A program made the position numbers and the translations under genes. Below, piece after piece: positions 42,443-50,946 of a stretch of DNA of 64,000 bases (position 1 is the first letter of the stretch; every line of letters begins with the position of its first letter). The notes beneath the pieces are model-generated. The model saw only the letters and a list, made by a program, of their open reading frames with translations, had not been told where the DNA came from and did no database searches. Source of the DNA: Salinigranum salinum (lineage in GTDB: Archaea > Halobacteriota > Halobacteria > Halobacteriales > Haloferacaceae); NCBI RefSeq assembly GCF_009176545.1, contig NZ_VTOJ01000002.1, forward strand, positions 1,736,001 through 1,800,000, in the 5' to 3' direction.

Positions 42443-43582
42443 ATGTCACGAATTAACAGGCGCTCGTTCCTGAAAGCGACCGGTGCGACCGGCCTCGCGG
42501 TCGGACTGGCGGGCTGTACCGGCGGCCTCGGCGGCGGCGGCTCCGACAACACATTCGAACAGGTCGGGCTCACCGCGTACGTCCGCGGCGGGGCGTGGAT
42601 CACGGCCTACATCGAGGCGGCGGAGTTCTACGCGGAGGACCTCGGGATCGAACTCGACGTCCGCCCGAACCAGCAGTCCGCACAGAAGCAGGTTCAGGAC
42701 ATCCGCGACTTCACCAATCAGGGGTACGACGGCATCATCGCGGGCATCTGGTCGACGGGAGCCGCCGAGAGCGCCATCGACGAGGCGATCGAGGCGGGCG
42801 TCCCCGTCTTCGCTACGAACGCCGACACCTCGAGCAGCGAGATTCCGATGTACGTCGGGTTCAGTAACTACGACGGCGGTGCCCAGTGTGCGGAGGCGAT
42901 GCTCAGCTCGCTCGAAGAACAGCGCGGCGATCAGGACGAGTGGCGCGTCCTGAACGTCCGCGGGATCCAGGGCAACCAGTCGGCCAATCAGCGGAGTCAG
43001 GGCTTCCTCGACGTGATGAACGAACAGGACAAGGTGACGGTGCTCGACACGATCAACGGCGAGTACGCCCGTGACGTCGCCCAGTCGACGTCGCAGGAGT
43101 GGATCAACGCCAACGAGGTGCCCGACGGCATCTACTCGGGGAACCTCTCGATGGGGCTGGGCGTCGTCCAGGCGCTCCGGAACCTCGACCTGGCGGTGCC
43201 GAAGAGCGACGAGGACCACATCATCCTCACGCAGATGGACGGTAGCCCGGAGGTGAACCCGCTGGTGAGCGAAGGACTCATCGACGCCGCCGCCGACCAG
43301 CCGAACTACTTCTACAACCCGATCGCGATGGAGTACATGCGGCAGTACGTCGAATCGGGACAGGACGAGAGCGTCATCCCCGAGGTCGGGTCGACGGTGA
43401 CGCCAGAGGACTTCTCGATCGAGCCCGGTCAGCACAAGGGCGTCGAACTCTGGTCCGAACCCATCTGGGCCCCCGGCGAGATGCGAGAGCAGAACGGCCA
43501 CCCGTGGTTCCGGACGAACAGCATCCTCATCACCGAGGAGAACGCCGACCAGCCGTTCCTCTGGGGCAACGTCTGGGGCTGA
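42443..43582 (+). CDS. RbsB-like sugar ABC importer, substrate-binding lipoprotein
   Basis: A 379-residue protein. The signal MSRINRRSFLKATGATGLAVGLAGC is a Tat signal with the RRSFLK consensus and a lipobox at Cys25. The mature part is a type I periplasmic-binding fold: YAEDLGIELDVRPNQQSAQKQVQDI, a hinge GYDGIIAGIWSTGA, AIEAGVPVFATNADT and QSTSQEWINANEVPDGIYSG. These match pentose/hexose (RbsB-like) binding proteins. It captures the sugar outside and hands it to the permease and ATPase encoded just downstream (48 bp, then a 4-bp overlap). Confidence 0.9.
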   Translation: MSRINRRSFLKATGATGLAVGLAGCTGGLGGGGSDNTFEQVGLTAYVRGGAWITAYIEAAEFYAEDLGIELDVRPNQQSAQKQVQDIRDFTNQGYDGIIAGIWSTGAAESAIDEAIEAGVPVFATNADTSSSEIPMYVGFSNYDGGAQCAEAMLSSLEEQRGDQDEWRVLNVRGIQGNQSANQRSQGFLDVMNEQDKVTVLDTINGEYARDVAQSTSQEWINANEVPDGIYSGNLSMGLGVVQALRNLDLAVPKSDEDHIILTQMDGSPEVNPLVSEGLIDAAADQPNYFYNPIAMEYMRQYVESGQDESVIPEVGSTVTPEDFSIEPGQHKGVELWSEPIWAPGEMREQNGHPWFRTNSILITEENADQPFLWGNVWG

Positions 43583-43630
43583 GTCGGTCTACCGACTGCT
43601 GCTACCAACTCACTCGACACTTCATCAGAG

Positions 43631-44647
43631 ATGGCAACCGAAACCTCACTGCGAAATCGACTGTTCGACGACACGGACGACATCGTCCTGACGCTGCTGG
43701 ACAACATGATCTGGCCGATACTGGCCATCGTCGTCCTCGGCGTGCTCGTGTTCGTGCCCCAGACGCTCCGGAACTTCCGGGGGATTCAGCTCCTGCTCTG
43801 GGCCGCCGTCCCCCTCGGACTGCTAGTGCTCGCCGAGAGCCTCTGTCTCCTGTCGGGACACTTCGACCTCTCGATCGGCTCGATCGCCGGCTTCTCAGCG
43901 ATGTTCACCGGGATGCTCCTCGGGACGTGTCCGAGTTGCTGGAACGTCTTCCAGAGCCCGGTCCTCGGCTTCGTCATCATCCTCACCGTCGGCGGCACGA
44001 TCGGCCTGGTCAACGGCCTGATGATCGCGAAGGTCGGCCTCAACCCCTTCCTGCAGACACTCGCCTTCCTCATCATCTTCGAGGGCGCGAAGACGGCGAT
44101 CCAGACCCAGCCCGTGACCGGTCTCCCCGGCGGCTACGTCGAGCCGGGCGGGACGCCCAACTTCGCCATCGGCGTCCTCGTCGTGGCGTTCTTGCTGTTC
44201 GGTCTGATGATGCGCTACACGTCGTTCGGCCAGTCGGTGTACGCCGTCGGGAGCGACATCAAGTCCGCCCGCGAGGTCGGGATCAACACCGACCGCCTGA
44301 TCATCGCGGTGTACACGATCAGCGGTCTGCTGTCGGCCATCGCCGGCCTCATGCTGACCGGCTTTACGGGCGTGGTGCCGCCGCTCATCGGTGAGGGGCT
44401 GGTGTTCCAGGCGTTCGCCGGCGCGGTCATCGGCGGGATCAGCCTCTTCGGCGGGCGTGGCAAGATCACCGGCGCCCTCGGTGGCGTGGTGCTCATCGAG
44501 GTTGTCCAGTCCGCGCTCGACAACGCGAACCTCATCAGCGCGACACAGATCCAGATGATCAACGGTGTCGTGCTCCTCATCGCTATCCTGCTGTACAGCA
44601 CGCAGACCAAGATCCGGGCTCGCATCCTCGCGAGTGGTGCGTCGTGA
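43631..44647 (+). CDS. RbsC-like sugar ABC importer, permease
   Basis: A 338-residue permease with 8-10 hydrophobic helices. GHFDLSIGSIAGFSAMFTGMLLG, IAKVGLNPFLQTLAFLIIFEG and AGAVIGGISLFGGRGKITGALGGV are characteristic of the RbsC/XylH family. Its TGA overlaps the GTG of the ATPase gene by 4 bp (GTGA), so translation is coupled. Together with the neighbours it makes a complete CUT2-type importer. Substrate unknown (pentose, hexose or a deoxy sugar). Confidence 0.9.
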   Translation: MATETSLRNRLFDDTDDIVLTLLDNMIWPILAIVVLGVLVFVPQTLRNFRGIQLLLWAAVPLGLLVLAESLCLLSGHFDLSIGSIAGFSAMFTGMLLGTCPSCWNVFQSPVLGFVIILTVGGTIGLVNGLMIAKVGLNPFLQTLAFLIIFEGAKTAIQTQPVTGLPGGYVEPGGTPNFAIGVLVVAFLLFGLMMRYTSFGQSVYAVGSDIKSAREVGINTDRLIIAVYTISGLLSAIAGLMLTGFTGVVPPLIGEGLVFQAFAGAVIGGISLFGGRGKITGALGGVVLIEVVQSALDNANLISATQIQMINGVVLLIAILLYSTQTKIRARILASGAS

Positions 44648-45486
44648 ACCCGCTGTCGATCGGGCCGGTCGCCGCCACGACCGCCGAGAGCGAGGGGGTC
44701 GACGCGTCCGCGGTCGACGACGACCGCGACGTGAAGATCCGGGTCGAGAACGTGACCAAGCAGTTCGGCCGGATCATCGCGGTCGACGACGTCACGCTCG
44801 ACGTCATGGACAGCGAGATCTTCGCACTCGTCGGCGACAACGGTGCCGGCAAGTCGACGCTGATGAACGTCATGAGCGGCGTCCACGCGCCGACGTCGGG
44901 GACGGTGTACGTCGACGGCGAAGCCGTCTCGTTCTCGAACCCGAGCGACGCCCGCGCGAGCGGGATCGAGACGGTGTATCAGGACCTCGCACTGATGAAC
45001 GACCTGGACATCGCCTCGAACATCTTCATGGGGCAGTTCCCGACCAACGGGGTCGGCCCCTTCCGGTTCATCGACTGGGACGAGACCTACGAGCGAGCGG
45101 AGGAGATCATGCACGACCGGCTCGGACGCGACGTCAACGTCCAGACCGAGGTCGAGTTCTTCTCCGGCGGTGAGCGACAGCTCGTCGCCGTCGGGCGGGC
45201 GCTGGCGTTCGACCCGCAGGTGATCATCCTCGACGAGCCGACCAGCGCGCTGTCGGTCGACGCGACCCGGCTCGTCGTCGACACGCTCCAGCGGCTCCGC
45301 GACACCGGCCACACCATCGTCATCGTCAGCCACAACATCGAGACGGTACTCCAGATGGCCGACCGGATCGGCGTGCTCTACCAGGGGGAGCTCGTCGGCA
45401 TCTACGACCCCGCGGACACCGACCTCGAACGGCTGAACAAGCTGATGACCACCGGGACGGCCGGCGCGGAGGTCGCGGACGACTGA
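44644..45486 (+). CDS. RbsA-like sugar ABC importer, single-domain ATPase
   Basis: A 280-residue protein, GTG start at 44644 overlapping the permease stop (GTGA). A GTG at 44731 (VKIRVEN) would remove a 29-residue acidic leader. It has Walker A GDNGAGKS, the signature FSGGERQLVAVGRAL, Walker B VIILDEPTSAL and a switch His (IVIVSHNIET). The CUT2 family normally carries a double-domain ATPase of about 500 residues, but this one has only one ABC domain, so it must dimerise to power the permease. Downstream lies a convergent SDR gene. Confidence 0.88.
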   Translation: MNPLSIGPVAATTAESEGVDASAVDDDRDVKIRVENVTKQFGRIIAVDDVTLDVMDSEIFALVGDNGAGKSTLMNVMSGVHAPTSGTVYVDGEAVSFSNPSDARASGIETVYQDLALMNDLDIASNIFMGQFPTNGVGPFRFIDWDETYERAEEIMHDRLGRDVNVQTEVEFFSGGERQLVAVGRALAFDPQVIILDEPTSALSVDATRLVVDTLQRLRDTGHTIVIVSHNIETVLQMADRIGVLYQGELVGIYDPADTDLERLNKLMTTGTAGAEVADD

Positions 45487-45611
45487 GCCCCCACCCCGGC
45501 GTTCACTGGCCTTCGTGTTCACCGGCTCGGTGAACGGTCGGCCCCGGTCGCCCCGGCCCACCGGTCACCCACTCCGTCGACCCGTCACCCCGAACGGACG
45601 GCGCGCGCGTC

Positions 45612-46400
45612 TCAGATCCCGCGGTGTGCCAGCCAGCCGCCGTCGACCGGGACGTTCGCGCCGGTGACGAACGACGCTTCGTCGCTCGCGAGGAACACGG
45701 CCATGTCACCCACGTCGCGGGGAAGCCCGAACCGGGGGAGAAGCGTGTGGTCCGCGGCGGCGGCGACGTCGTCGTCGGTGAGGTAGTCCTGGAGTGGGGT
45801 CTCGACGTACCCAGGGTTGATACAGTTGACCCGGACGTTCGCCGGGCCGAGTTCTTTCGCCAGATCCCGCGTCAGGTTGACGATCCCACCCTTCGCGGCA
45901 GCGTACGGCGGGCCGCCGCCACCCTCGAACCCGCGGACGGAGCCGACGTTGATCAGCTGGCCCGCCGACTCCTTCAGGTGCGGGATCGCGTGTTTCGCGC
46001 AGTAGAACGCCCCGCCGAGATCCACCTCGACCGAGCGCTGCCAGTCGTCGACGCTCGTCGTCTGGGAGTCGCCGACGATCTGGATACCGGCGTTGTTGAC
46101 GAGCACGTCGATTCCACCGTAGGTGTCGACCGTCGTCTCGACCATCGCGGCCACGCTTTCGGGGTCGGCAACGTCCGTCTCGACGTAGGTGGCGTCACCG
46201 GGCGTCTCCGCGGTCACGAGCTCGTCCGTCGGTCGCGTCGCCTCGGTGTCGTACCGGTCGCCCCGCTTCGGCTCCCGCCGGGGGTCGGCGACGACGACGT
46301 TCGCGCCCTCCTCGCCGAACCGGAGCGCGATGCCGCGGCCGATGCCGCTCGCCGCCCCGGTCACGATCACCGTCCGACCCGTGTGTCTCTCTGCCTGCAT
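45612..46400 (-). CDS. SDR-family sugar dehydrogenase (B)
   Basis: A 262-residue SDR. Motifs are VTGAASGIGRGIALRF, NNAGIQIVGD, VGSVRGF (catalytic Ser), YAAAK (YxxxK) and INPGYVETPLQ. It carries the same insert as SDR A, VVADPRREPKRGDRYDT-EATRPTDELV, so the two are paralogues flanking the Rbs-type importer. Ending DGGWLAHRGI resembles SDR A's DGGYLAGGR. The pair may oxidise two related sugars or act as consecutive dehydrogenases. Confidence 0.87.
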   Translation of the reverse strand: MQAERHTGRTVIVTGAASGIGRGIALRFGEEGANVVVADPRREPKRGDRYDTEATRPTDELVTAETPGDATYVETDVADPESVAAMVETTVDTYGGIDVLVNNAGIQIVGDSQTTSVDDWQRSVEVDLGGAFYCAKHAIPHLKESAGQLINVGSVRGFEGGGGPPYAAAKGGIVNLTRDLAKELGPANVRVNCINPGYVETPLQDYLTDDDVAAAADHTLLPRFGLPRDVGDMAVFLASDEASFVTGANVPVDGGWLAHRGI

Positions 46401-46559
46401 GACGGTGGGTCGCCTGCCGCCAGCATAACCGTGCCGGGGGTGCCCCCGGAGACACGAGGGCGAGTTCCCCAGCGGCTCGGCGGTGTCGGTGACGGATGCC
46501 CCGCTTCTCGGGGCACGCTGGGCGTCGAGAGCAGTTTAGCCGCCGCGCCGACGGTAGCT

Positions 46560-46566
46560 CTTTATT
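46560..46566 (+). promoter_or_regulatory. TATA box of the SMP-30 lactonase gene
   Basis: TTTATTC centred about 27 bp upstream of ATG 46590; typical leaderless arrangement. Confidence 0.6.
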
Positions 46567-46589
46567 CGTGTCGGGCGAGCACACGCGGT

Positions 46590-47489
46590 ATGGCGCAGAC
46601 CGATCCGACACCGACGCTCGTGGCGGACGTCGCCTGTGAGACGGGCGAGAACCCGCTGTGGCACCCCGACGAGGAGCTGCTGTACTGGTGTGACATCCCG
46701 CCGGGCCACCTGTACGCGTACGACCCCGCCCGCGACGAGCACGAGCGAGTGTACGCCGCGCCCGACGACCGCATCGGCGGCTTCACGTTCCAGCGCGACG
46801 GCTCGCTGCTCCTGTTCGGGAACGCCGGCGGTGTCAGCCGCTACGCCGACGGGCGGGCCGAACGGGTGATCGACCCCGATCCGGATCGGTTCCACGAGCG
46901 GTTCAACGACGTCATCGCCGACCCACGGGGGAGAGTGTTTTGCGGGGTGATGCCGGACCCCGACGCCGAACTGACGGGCGCGCTGTACCGGCTCGACACC
47001 GACGGCACCTTCACGCGGGTGATCGACGAACTCCACCTCCCGAACGGCATGGGCTTTTCGGCCGACCGCGAGTCGATGTACGTCACGGACACCGGCTTCT
47101 ACACCGACGAACCCGGCCGGATCGACCGATACGACTACGACGAGGCGACGGGTGAGATCTCGAACCCCGAGACGGTCGTCGAACCGGAGGACGTCCCGGG
47201 ACTCCCCGACGGGATGACCGTCGACGCCGAGGATCACCTCTGGTCGGCCTTCTGGGACGGGCACGTACTCGTCCGCTTCGCCCCCGACGGCACCCGGGAG
47301 CGGACGGTCGAGTTCGAGCCGCGCAAGGTCTCCTCGGTCGCGTTCGGCGGCGACGACTTCGGCGACGCCTACGTGACGACCGCTGGCGGCCCCGGCCGTC
47401 CCGAAGAGGGCGAGACCGCCGGGAGCCTCTTCCGCGTCGACCTCGGCGTCGGCGGGCGGGCGGAGTTCCGATCCGCGCTCGACGTCTGA
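46590..47489 (+). CDS. SMP-30/gluconolactonase-family sugar lactonase
   Basis: A 299-residue six-bladed propeller. The metal-site residues of the family are visible: GENPLWHPDEELLYWCD (Glu near the N-terminus), FNDVIADPRGRVFCG (Asn-Asp), LPNGMGFSADRESMYVTDTG (Asn) and PDGMTVDAEDHLWSAFWDG (Asp). Such enzymes hydrolyse the lactones formed when sugars are oxidised by SDRs, giving sugar acids for dehydratases. Its location, next to SDR B (divergent) and mannonate dehydratase (convergent), suits that role. Confidence 0.88.
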   Translation: MAQTDPTPTLVADVACETGENPLWHPDEELLYWCDIPPGHLYAYDPARDEHERVYAAPDDRIGGFTFQRDGSLLLFGNAGGVSRYADGRAERVIDPDPDRFHERFNDVIADPRGRVFCGVMPDPDAELTGALYRLDTDGTFTRVIDELHLPNGMGFSADRESMYVTDTGFYTDEPGRIDRYDYDEATGEISNPETVVEPEDVPGLPDGMTVDAEDHLWSAFWDGHVLVRFAPDGTRERTVEFEPRKVSSVAFGGDDFGDAYVTTAGGPGRPEEGETAGSLFRVDLGVGGRAEFRSALDV

Positions 47490-47538
47490 GCGGGTCCGAG
47501 CGGCGACCGCGGTTCGCACGGTGCGACCGCGACCGTGC

Positions 47539-48603
47539 TCATCCGCCCCGTTCGTGTCTCAACGCAGTCAACATCCCGTTGAGGTAGCCGACCGCGTGGG
47601 CGCGTCCCCGGTGCTCCCAGTCGGTGTCACCCTCAACGTGGGGGACGTGGTCGGGGATGATCATGCCGGAGAAGCCGACCTCGTCGAGGAGCGCGAGGAT
47701 CTCGTAGGCGTCGTAGTTGCCCTGGTCGACGAACGTCTCGTTGAACCGCGGGACCGTGCCCTCGACGTCGCGGAAGTGGACGTAGAACAGTTCGTCGCGC
47801 TCCCCGAAGTAGCGGACCACCTCTTCGAGGTCCTCGCCCATCTCCGACCAGCAGCCCAGACAGAACTCCAGCCCGTGGTTCGGGCTGGGGACGAGCTCCA
47901 TCGCCCGCCTGAAGTTCTCGAAGTTCCGGAACAGCTGGGGGATCCCCCCGAGCGACTCCACGGGTGGGTCGTTGGGGTGGAGACAGAGCTTCACGCCCGC
48001 GTCCTCGGCGACTGGCAGGAGTTCCCGGAGGAAGTACTCGTAGTTCTCCCACAGCTCGTCCTCGGTGTACTCGCGGTCGTGGGTGAGCGCCTCGTCGACG
48101 GCGTCGCCGTCGAAGCCGGAGGCGCTGGCCCCGCCGCGGACGGTGACGTCTGTGTTCCGCCAGACGCCGCTCGGCATCCAGTGGTAGCCGAACATGGGGA
48201 TGCCCGCGCGGCCGATGTTCCGGATCGTGGTCTTGACGTGTTCCATCTGCTCCTCGCGTCCCGGCCCGCCGAGCATGATCTCGTCGTAGAAGGAGATGGG
48301 GATGTTCTCGATGGCGTTCAGCCGGAGACCGGCCGCCTCGATCCGCTCGCGGAGTTCGACCAGGTTCTCGTACGCCCACTCCTCGTCCCCCTCGAGCGGG
48401 ATCCGCTCGTTGTCCGGCATGTGGGGGTAGTCCGGCGAGTAGCGGTACATGTTGAGCAGGACGTCGTCGACGCCGAGCTGTTTGATGAACCGGAGCTTCT
48501 CGTCGGTGGGGTCCATGAACTGCCCGAGACCGACGCGCATCGGGAGGGCGTCGAAGTCGAGGTCGGAGTCGGTGTCGCTCGCCGTGGCTGTCGGCGGTGT
48601 CAT
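47539..48603 (-). CDS. uxuA: Mannonate dehydratase
   Basis: A 354-residue UxuA-type TIM barrel, ATG 48603 (a longer frame reads promoter sequence). Landmarks are RVGLGQFMDPTDEKLRFIKQLGVDDVLLNMY, the metal-ligand region KLCLHPNDPP, the Cys/Glu-containing GLEFCLGCWSEMG, LFYVHFRDVEGTVPRFNETFVDQGN, and the C-terminal MIIPDHVPHVEGD. UxuA dehydrates D-mannonate to 2-keto-3-deoxy-D-gluconate in glucuronate catabolism. A PfkB kinase in the window (39685) could phosphorylate the product. The TATA-like CCTTATACT sits 23-31 bp upstream. Confidence 0.9.
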   Translation of the reverse strand: MTPPTATASDTDSDLDFDALPMRVGLGQFMDPTDEKLRFIKQLGVDDVLLNMYRYSPDYPHMPDNERIPLEGDEEWAYENLVELRERIEAAGLRLNAIENIPISFYDEIMLGGPGREEQMEHVKTTIRNIGRAGIPMFGYHWMPSGVWRNTDVTVRGGASASGFDGDAVDEALTHDREYTEDELWENYEYFLRELLPVAEDAGVKLCLHPNDPPVESLGGIPQLFRNFENFRRAMELVPSPNHGLEFCLGCWSEMGEDLEEVVRYFGERDELFYVHFRDVEGTVPRFNETFVDQGNYDAYEILALLDEVGFSGMIIPDHVPHVEGDTDWEHRGRAHAVGYLNGMLTALRHERGG

Positions 48604-48625
48604 GCGTACACCACTCCGTTGACCA

Positions 48626-48634
48626 GTATAAGGA
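48626..48634 (-). promoter_or_regulatory. TATA box of uxuA
   Basis: Minus-strand TTATACTGG region centred about 27 bp before ATG 48603. Confidence 0.5.
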
Positions 48635-48715
48635 TTTCCCGGGGAACGACGTCCCGACCCAACGGGGCGGACCGCGGTCCACAACGCTCAATAGCGCCCG
48701 CCGTGACGCCGAACC

Positions 48716-49075
48716 ATGCCCAGCGATCGAGAGACGGAGCGGGCCGTTTACGTCCAGCGGCTCGATCCCGACCAGCGCGAGGCCTACGTCGCGGCGCACG
48801 ACGACGTCCCGGAGGGCGTGACGGACGCGATGGCCCGCGGGGGCGTGACGGCGTTCGACCTGTTCGTCCGCGACGACATCGCGGTGTGTATCCTCGAGGC
48901 CGAGGACGTCGACGCCTACCTCGAGGAGGTCACGGGCGATCCCGACGTCGAGGAGTGGGAGCGGTACGTCGCGGGGTTCAAACGCGAGGGGGTCGACGTC
49001 GACGCCGACCCCGACGAACAGATCCCCTTCATGGAACGGGTGTGGCAGTTCAGGCCCGACGCGGACGACGACTGA
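48716..49075 (+). CDS. L-rhamnose mutarotase (RhaM)-family protein
   Basis: A 119-residue protein of the L-rhamnose mutarotase/DUF718 family, which has a ferredoxin-like alpha/beta fold. Landmarks are VYVQRLDPDQREAYVAAHDDVPEGV (Tyr/His near the active site), GVTAFDLFVRDDIAVCILEAEDV, and the terminal PFMERVWQF. It interconverts sugar anomers. It could serve rhamnose or a related deoxy sugar; the neighbours (mannonate dehydratase, lactonase) equally allow a broader role. It is divergent from uxuA, 112 bp apart. Confidence 0.82.
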   Translation: MPSDRETERAVYVQRLDPDQREAYVAAHDDVPEGVTDAMARGGVTAFDLFVRDDIAVCILEAEDVDAYLEEVTGDPDVEEWERYVAGFKREGVDVDADPDEQIPFMERVWQFRPDADDD

Positions 49076-49212
49076 GCGGCGAGCGGATCGAACGGTCGCA
49101 CCACACCGGCGACGACCGCTCCGGCTGTCGTCGCCGAGGGTGTGCGTGAGAACGCGTCGCAACGGCAGGACAGCACCCTTTTTGTCCGGGGATGGCGAAC
49201 TGACGGGACGAC

Positions 49213-49671
49213 ATGGACCTCGACTTCGACACCATCCTGCTCGCCGTCGGCCCCCGCGACGAGGACAGCGTCGAACGGCTCGCCGAGACCGTCGCGCAGG
49301 TTGCGCTCCCGACCGGCGCGACCGTCGTACTGACGCACGTGTTCACGGGCCAGGAGTTCCGCGAGACGGCCACGATGCTGGACTACCCCGACGCCGACGC
49401 GTCGATGGTCGACGAGATCCTCGACCGCTACGACACGGTCAAACGGTTCGAGGAGCTGTTCGAGGAGGTTGGCGTCGACTGGGAACGCCGGGGGATCGTC
49501 GACGACGTCGCCGAGGGCATCCTCTCGCTCGCCGGCGAGATCGACGCCGACCGGATCGTCGTCTCCGGACGGCGGCGCTCGCCCGCCGGGAAGGCCGTCT
49601 TCGGGAGCGTCAGCCAGGAGGTGCTGCTCAACGCACCCTGTCCCGTGACGTACGTGCGCGAGGGGCTGTAG
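49213..49671 (+). CDS. Single-domain UspA universal stress protein
   Basis: A 152-residue UspA-fold protein. The first strand reads FDTILLAVGPRDEDSVERLAE, which differs from the classical ILvPtDGS in having VGPRD. The nucleotide loop SGRRRSPAGKAVFGSVSQEVL corresponds to the G-x2-G-x9-G(S/T) motif, with substitutions (GRRRSPAGKAVFGS). The end PVTYVREGL matches family ends. Whether it binds ATP is uncertain because the first Gly positions vary. A T-rich stretch (CTTTTTG, about 20-25 bp upstream of ATG) may be its promoter. Confidence 0.82.
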   Translation: MDLDFDTILLAVGPRDEDSVERLAETVAQVALPTGATVVLTHVFTGQEFRETATMLDYPDADASMVDEILDRYDTVKRFEELFEEVGVDWERRGIVDDVAEGILSLAGEIDADRIVVSGRRRSPAGKAVFGSVSQEVLLNAPCPVTYVREGL

Positions 49672-49713
49672 GCCGACAGCCGCGGACGGGAGACGGAGAC
49701 ACCGCGGCGCGGC

Positions 49714-50946
49714 TCACCCCAGCAGTTCCTCGGCCCGTTCCGACGCGGTCGCGATCGCCTCGTCGACCGACGCCGAGCGGTCGACGACCGCCGCCGCGAC
49801 CATCTCGTCGAGGATCTCGTTCAGGTCGGTGTACGCCGGAACCTGCGGAAGGGTGTTGACCGGCCCGGTGTTGACCTCCTCGACGACCGAGTAGAACCGG
49901 TTCGTCCGGAGGATGTCGGGGTCGCGCCACGTCGAAAAGCGCGTCCCCGAGGCCCCTTCGAGCGTGGTGATCCGGTCGTTCTCGGCCGAGGCCGCGTGGC
50001 GAACGAAGTCGTACGCCAGGTCGGCGTGGTCCGTGCCCGCCGGAATCGTCAGCCCGTACAGCACGGTGAGCGAGGTGTGCTCGCCCGCCGGCGTGTCCGC
50101 GCGCGGGATGAGTCCGTAGTTGGTGTGGCCGAACACCGCCGAGTCCGGCGCTTCGGCGAGCGCGCCGAACCCCGACCAGTTCCACATCATCGCCGCCTTC
50201 CCGTCGGCGTAGAACTGCCCGGCCTCGACGCTCTCCATCTCGACGGCCTCGGGCGGGACGACCCGGTGTTCGTGGATCAGATCGTGGTAGAACTGGAGCG
50301 CGGCGCGTCCCTCTGGGCTGTCGAACGCGGGGCGGCCGTCGTCGTCGAGCAGTCGACCACCGCGGCTCCACAGCTGGATGGCGAAGTCGTAGACGTCGTT
50401 GTGGCCGTCGGGTTTCGCGGCGACGACCGTCCCCCACAGTCCCTCGTCGGGTCGCGTGAAGAACGTCGCGACCTCGATGAACTCCGCCCAGGTTCGCGGG
50501 ACGGAGAGCGGTCGACCGTACGCCTCGCGGAACGCGCGCTGTTCGGCGACGCTCTCGAAGAGGTCTTCGCGGTAGTGGAAGATCTCGGGGCCGTCGTGGT
50601 AGGGCACGCCGTACGTCGCCCCTCCGTAGCTGACGAGGTCGCGCATCGAGTCCGCCCAGCCCGCGGGCCAGTCTTCGGGCGGGTCCGCCGCGAGTCGGTC
50701 GTCGAGCGGCTGGAGCAGCTGGCGGTCGGCGAGCGCCGGGAGCCAGTCGCTCAGGCAGAGGAACAGGTCGTAGTCGTCGGCGATGTCGCCCGTCGTCACC
50801 AGTTCCTCGTGGATCTCCGGGAGCGGCCGGTGGTCCCGCTCGAACGTGACGTCACGGTCGACGGTTTCGGTGAACGAATCCATCTGTCGCTGGAGCGCGC
50901 GCTCGAACCCCTCGAACGGTCGGCCGACGAATCGGAGCGTTGGCAT
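49714..50946 (-). CDS. Extracellular solute-binding-family protein lacking a signal peptide
   Basis: A 410-residue protein of the family 1 (MalE/UgpB-like) solute-binding fold: YDLFLCLSDWLPALADRQLLQPLDDRLA, YGGATYGVPYHDGPEIFHYREDLFE, SVPRTWAEFIEVATFF and GQFYADGKAAMMWNWSGFG are all typical. ATG 50946 gives MPTLRFVGRPFEGFERA, which has no hydrophobic segment, no RR motif and no lipobox, so it should stay in the cytosol unless the true start is elsewhere; none is visible upstream. No permease lies next to it. It may have become a cytosolic sugar sensor, or the gene may have lost its signal sequence. Confidence 0.75.
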   Translation of the reverse strand: MPTLRFVGRPFEGFERALQRQMDSFTETVDRDVTFERDHRPLPEIHEELVTTGDIADDYDLFLCLSDWLPALADRQLLQPLDDRLAADPPEDWPAGWADSMRDLVSYGGATYGVPYHDGPEIFHYREDLFESVAEQRAFREAYGRPLSVPRTWAEFIEVATFFTRPDEGLWGTVVAAKPDGHNDVYDFAIQLWSRGGRLLDDDGRPAFDSPEGRAALQFYHDLIHEHRVVPPEAVEMESVEAGQFYADGKAAMMWNWSGFGALAEAPDSAVFGHTNYGLIPRADTPAGEHTSLTVLYGLTIPAGTDHADLAYDFVRHAASAENDRITTLEGASGTRFSTWRDPDILRTNRFYSVVEEVNTGPVNTLPQVPAYTDLNEILDEMVAAAVVDRSASVDEAIATASERAEELLG

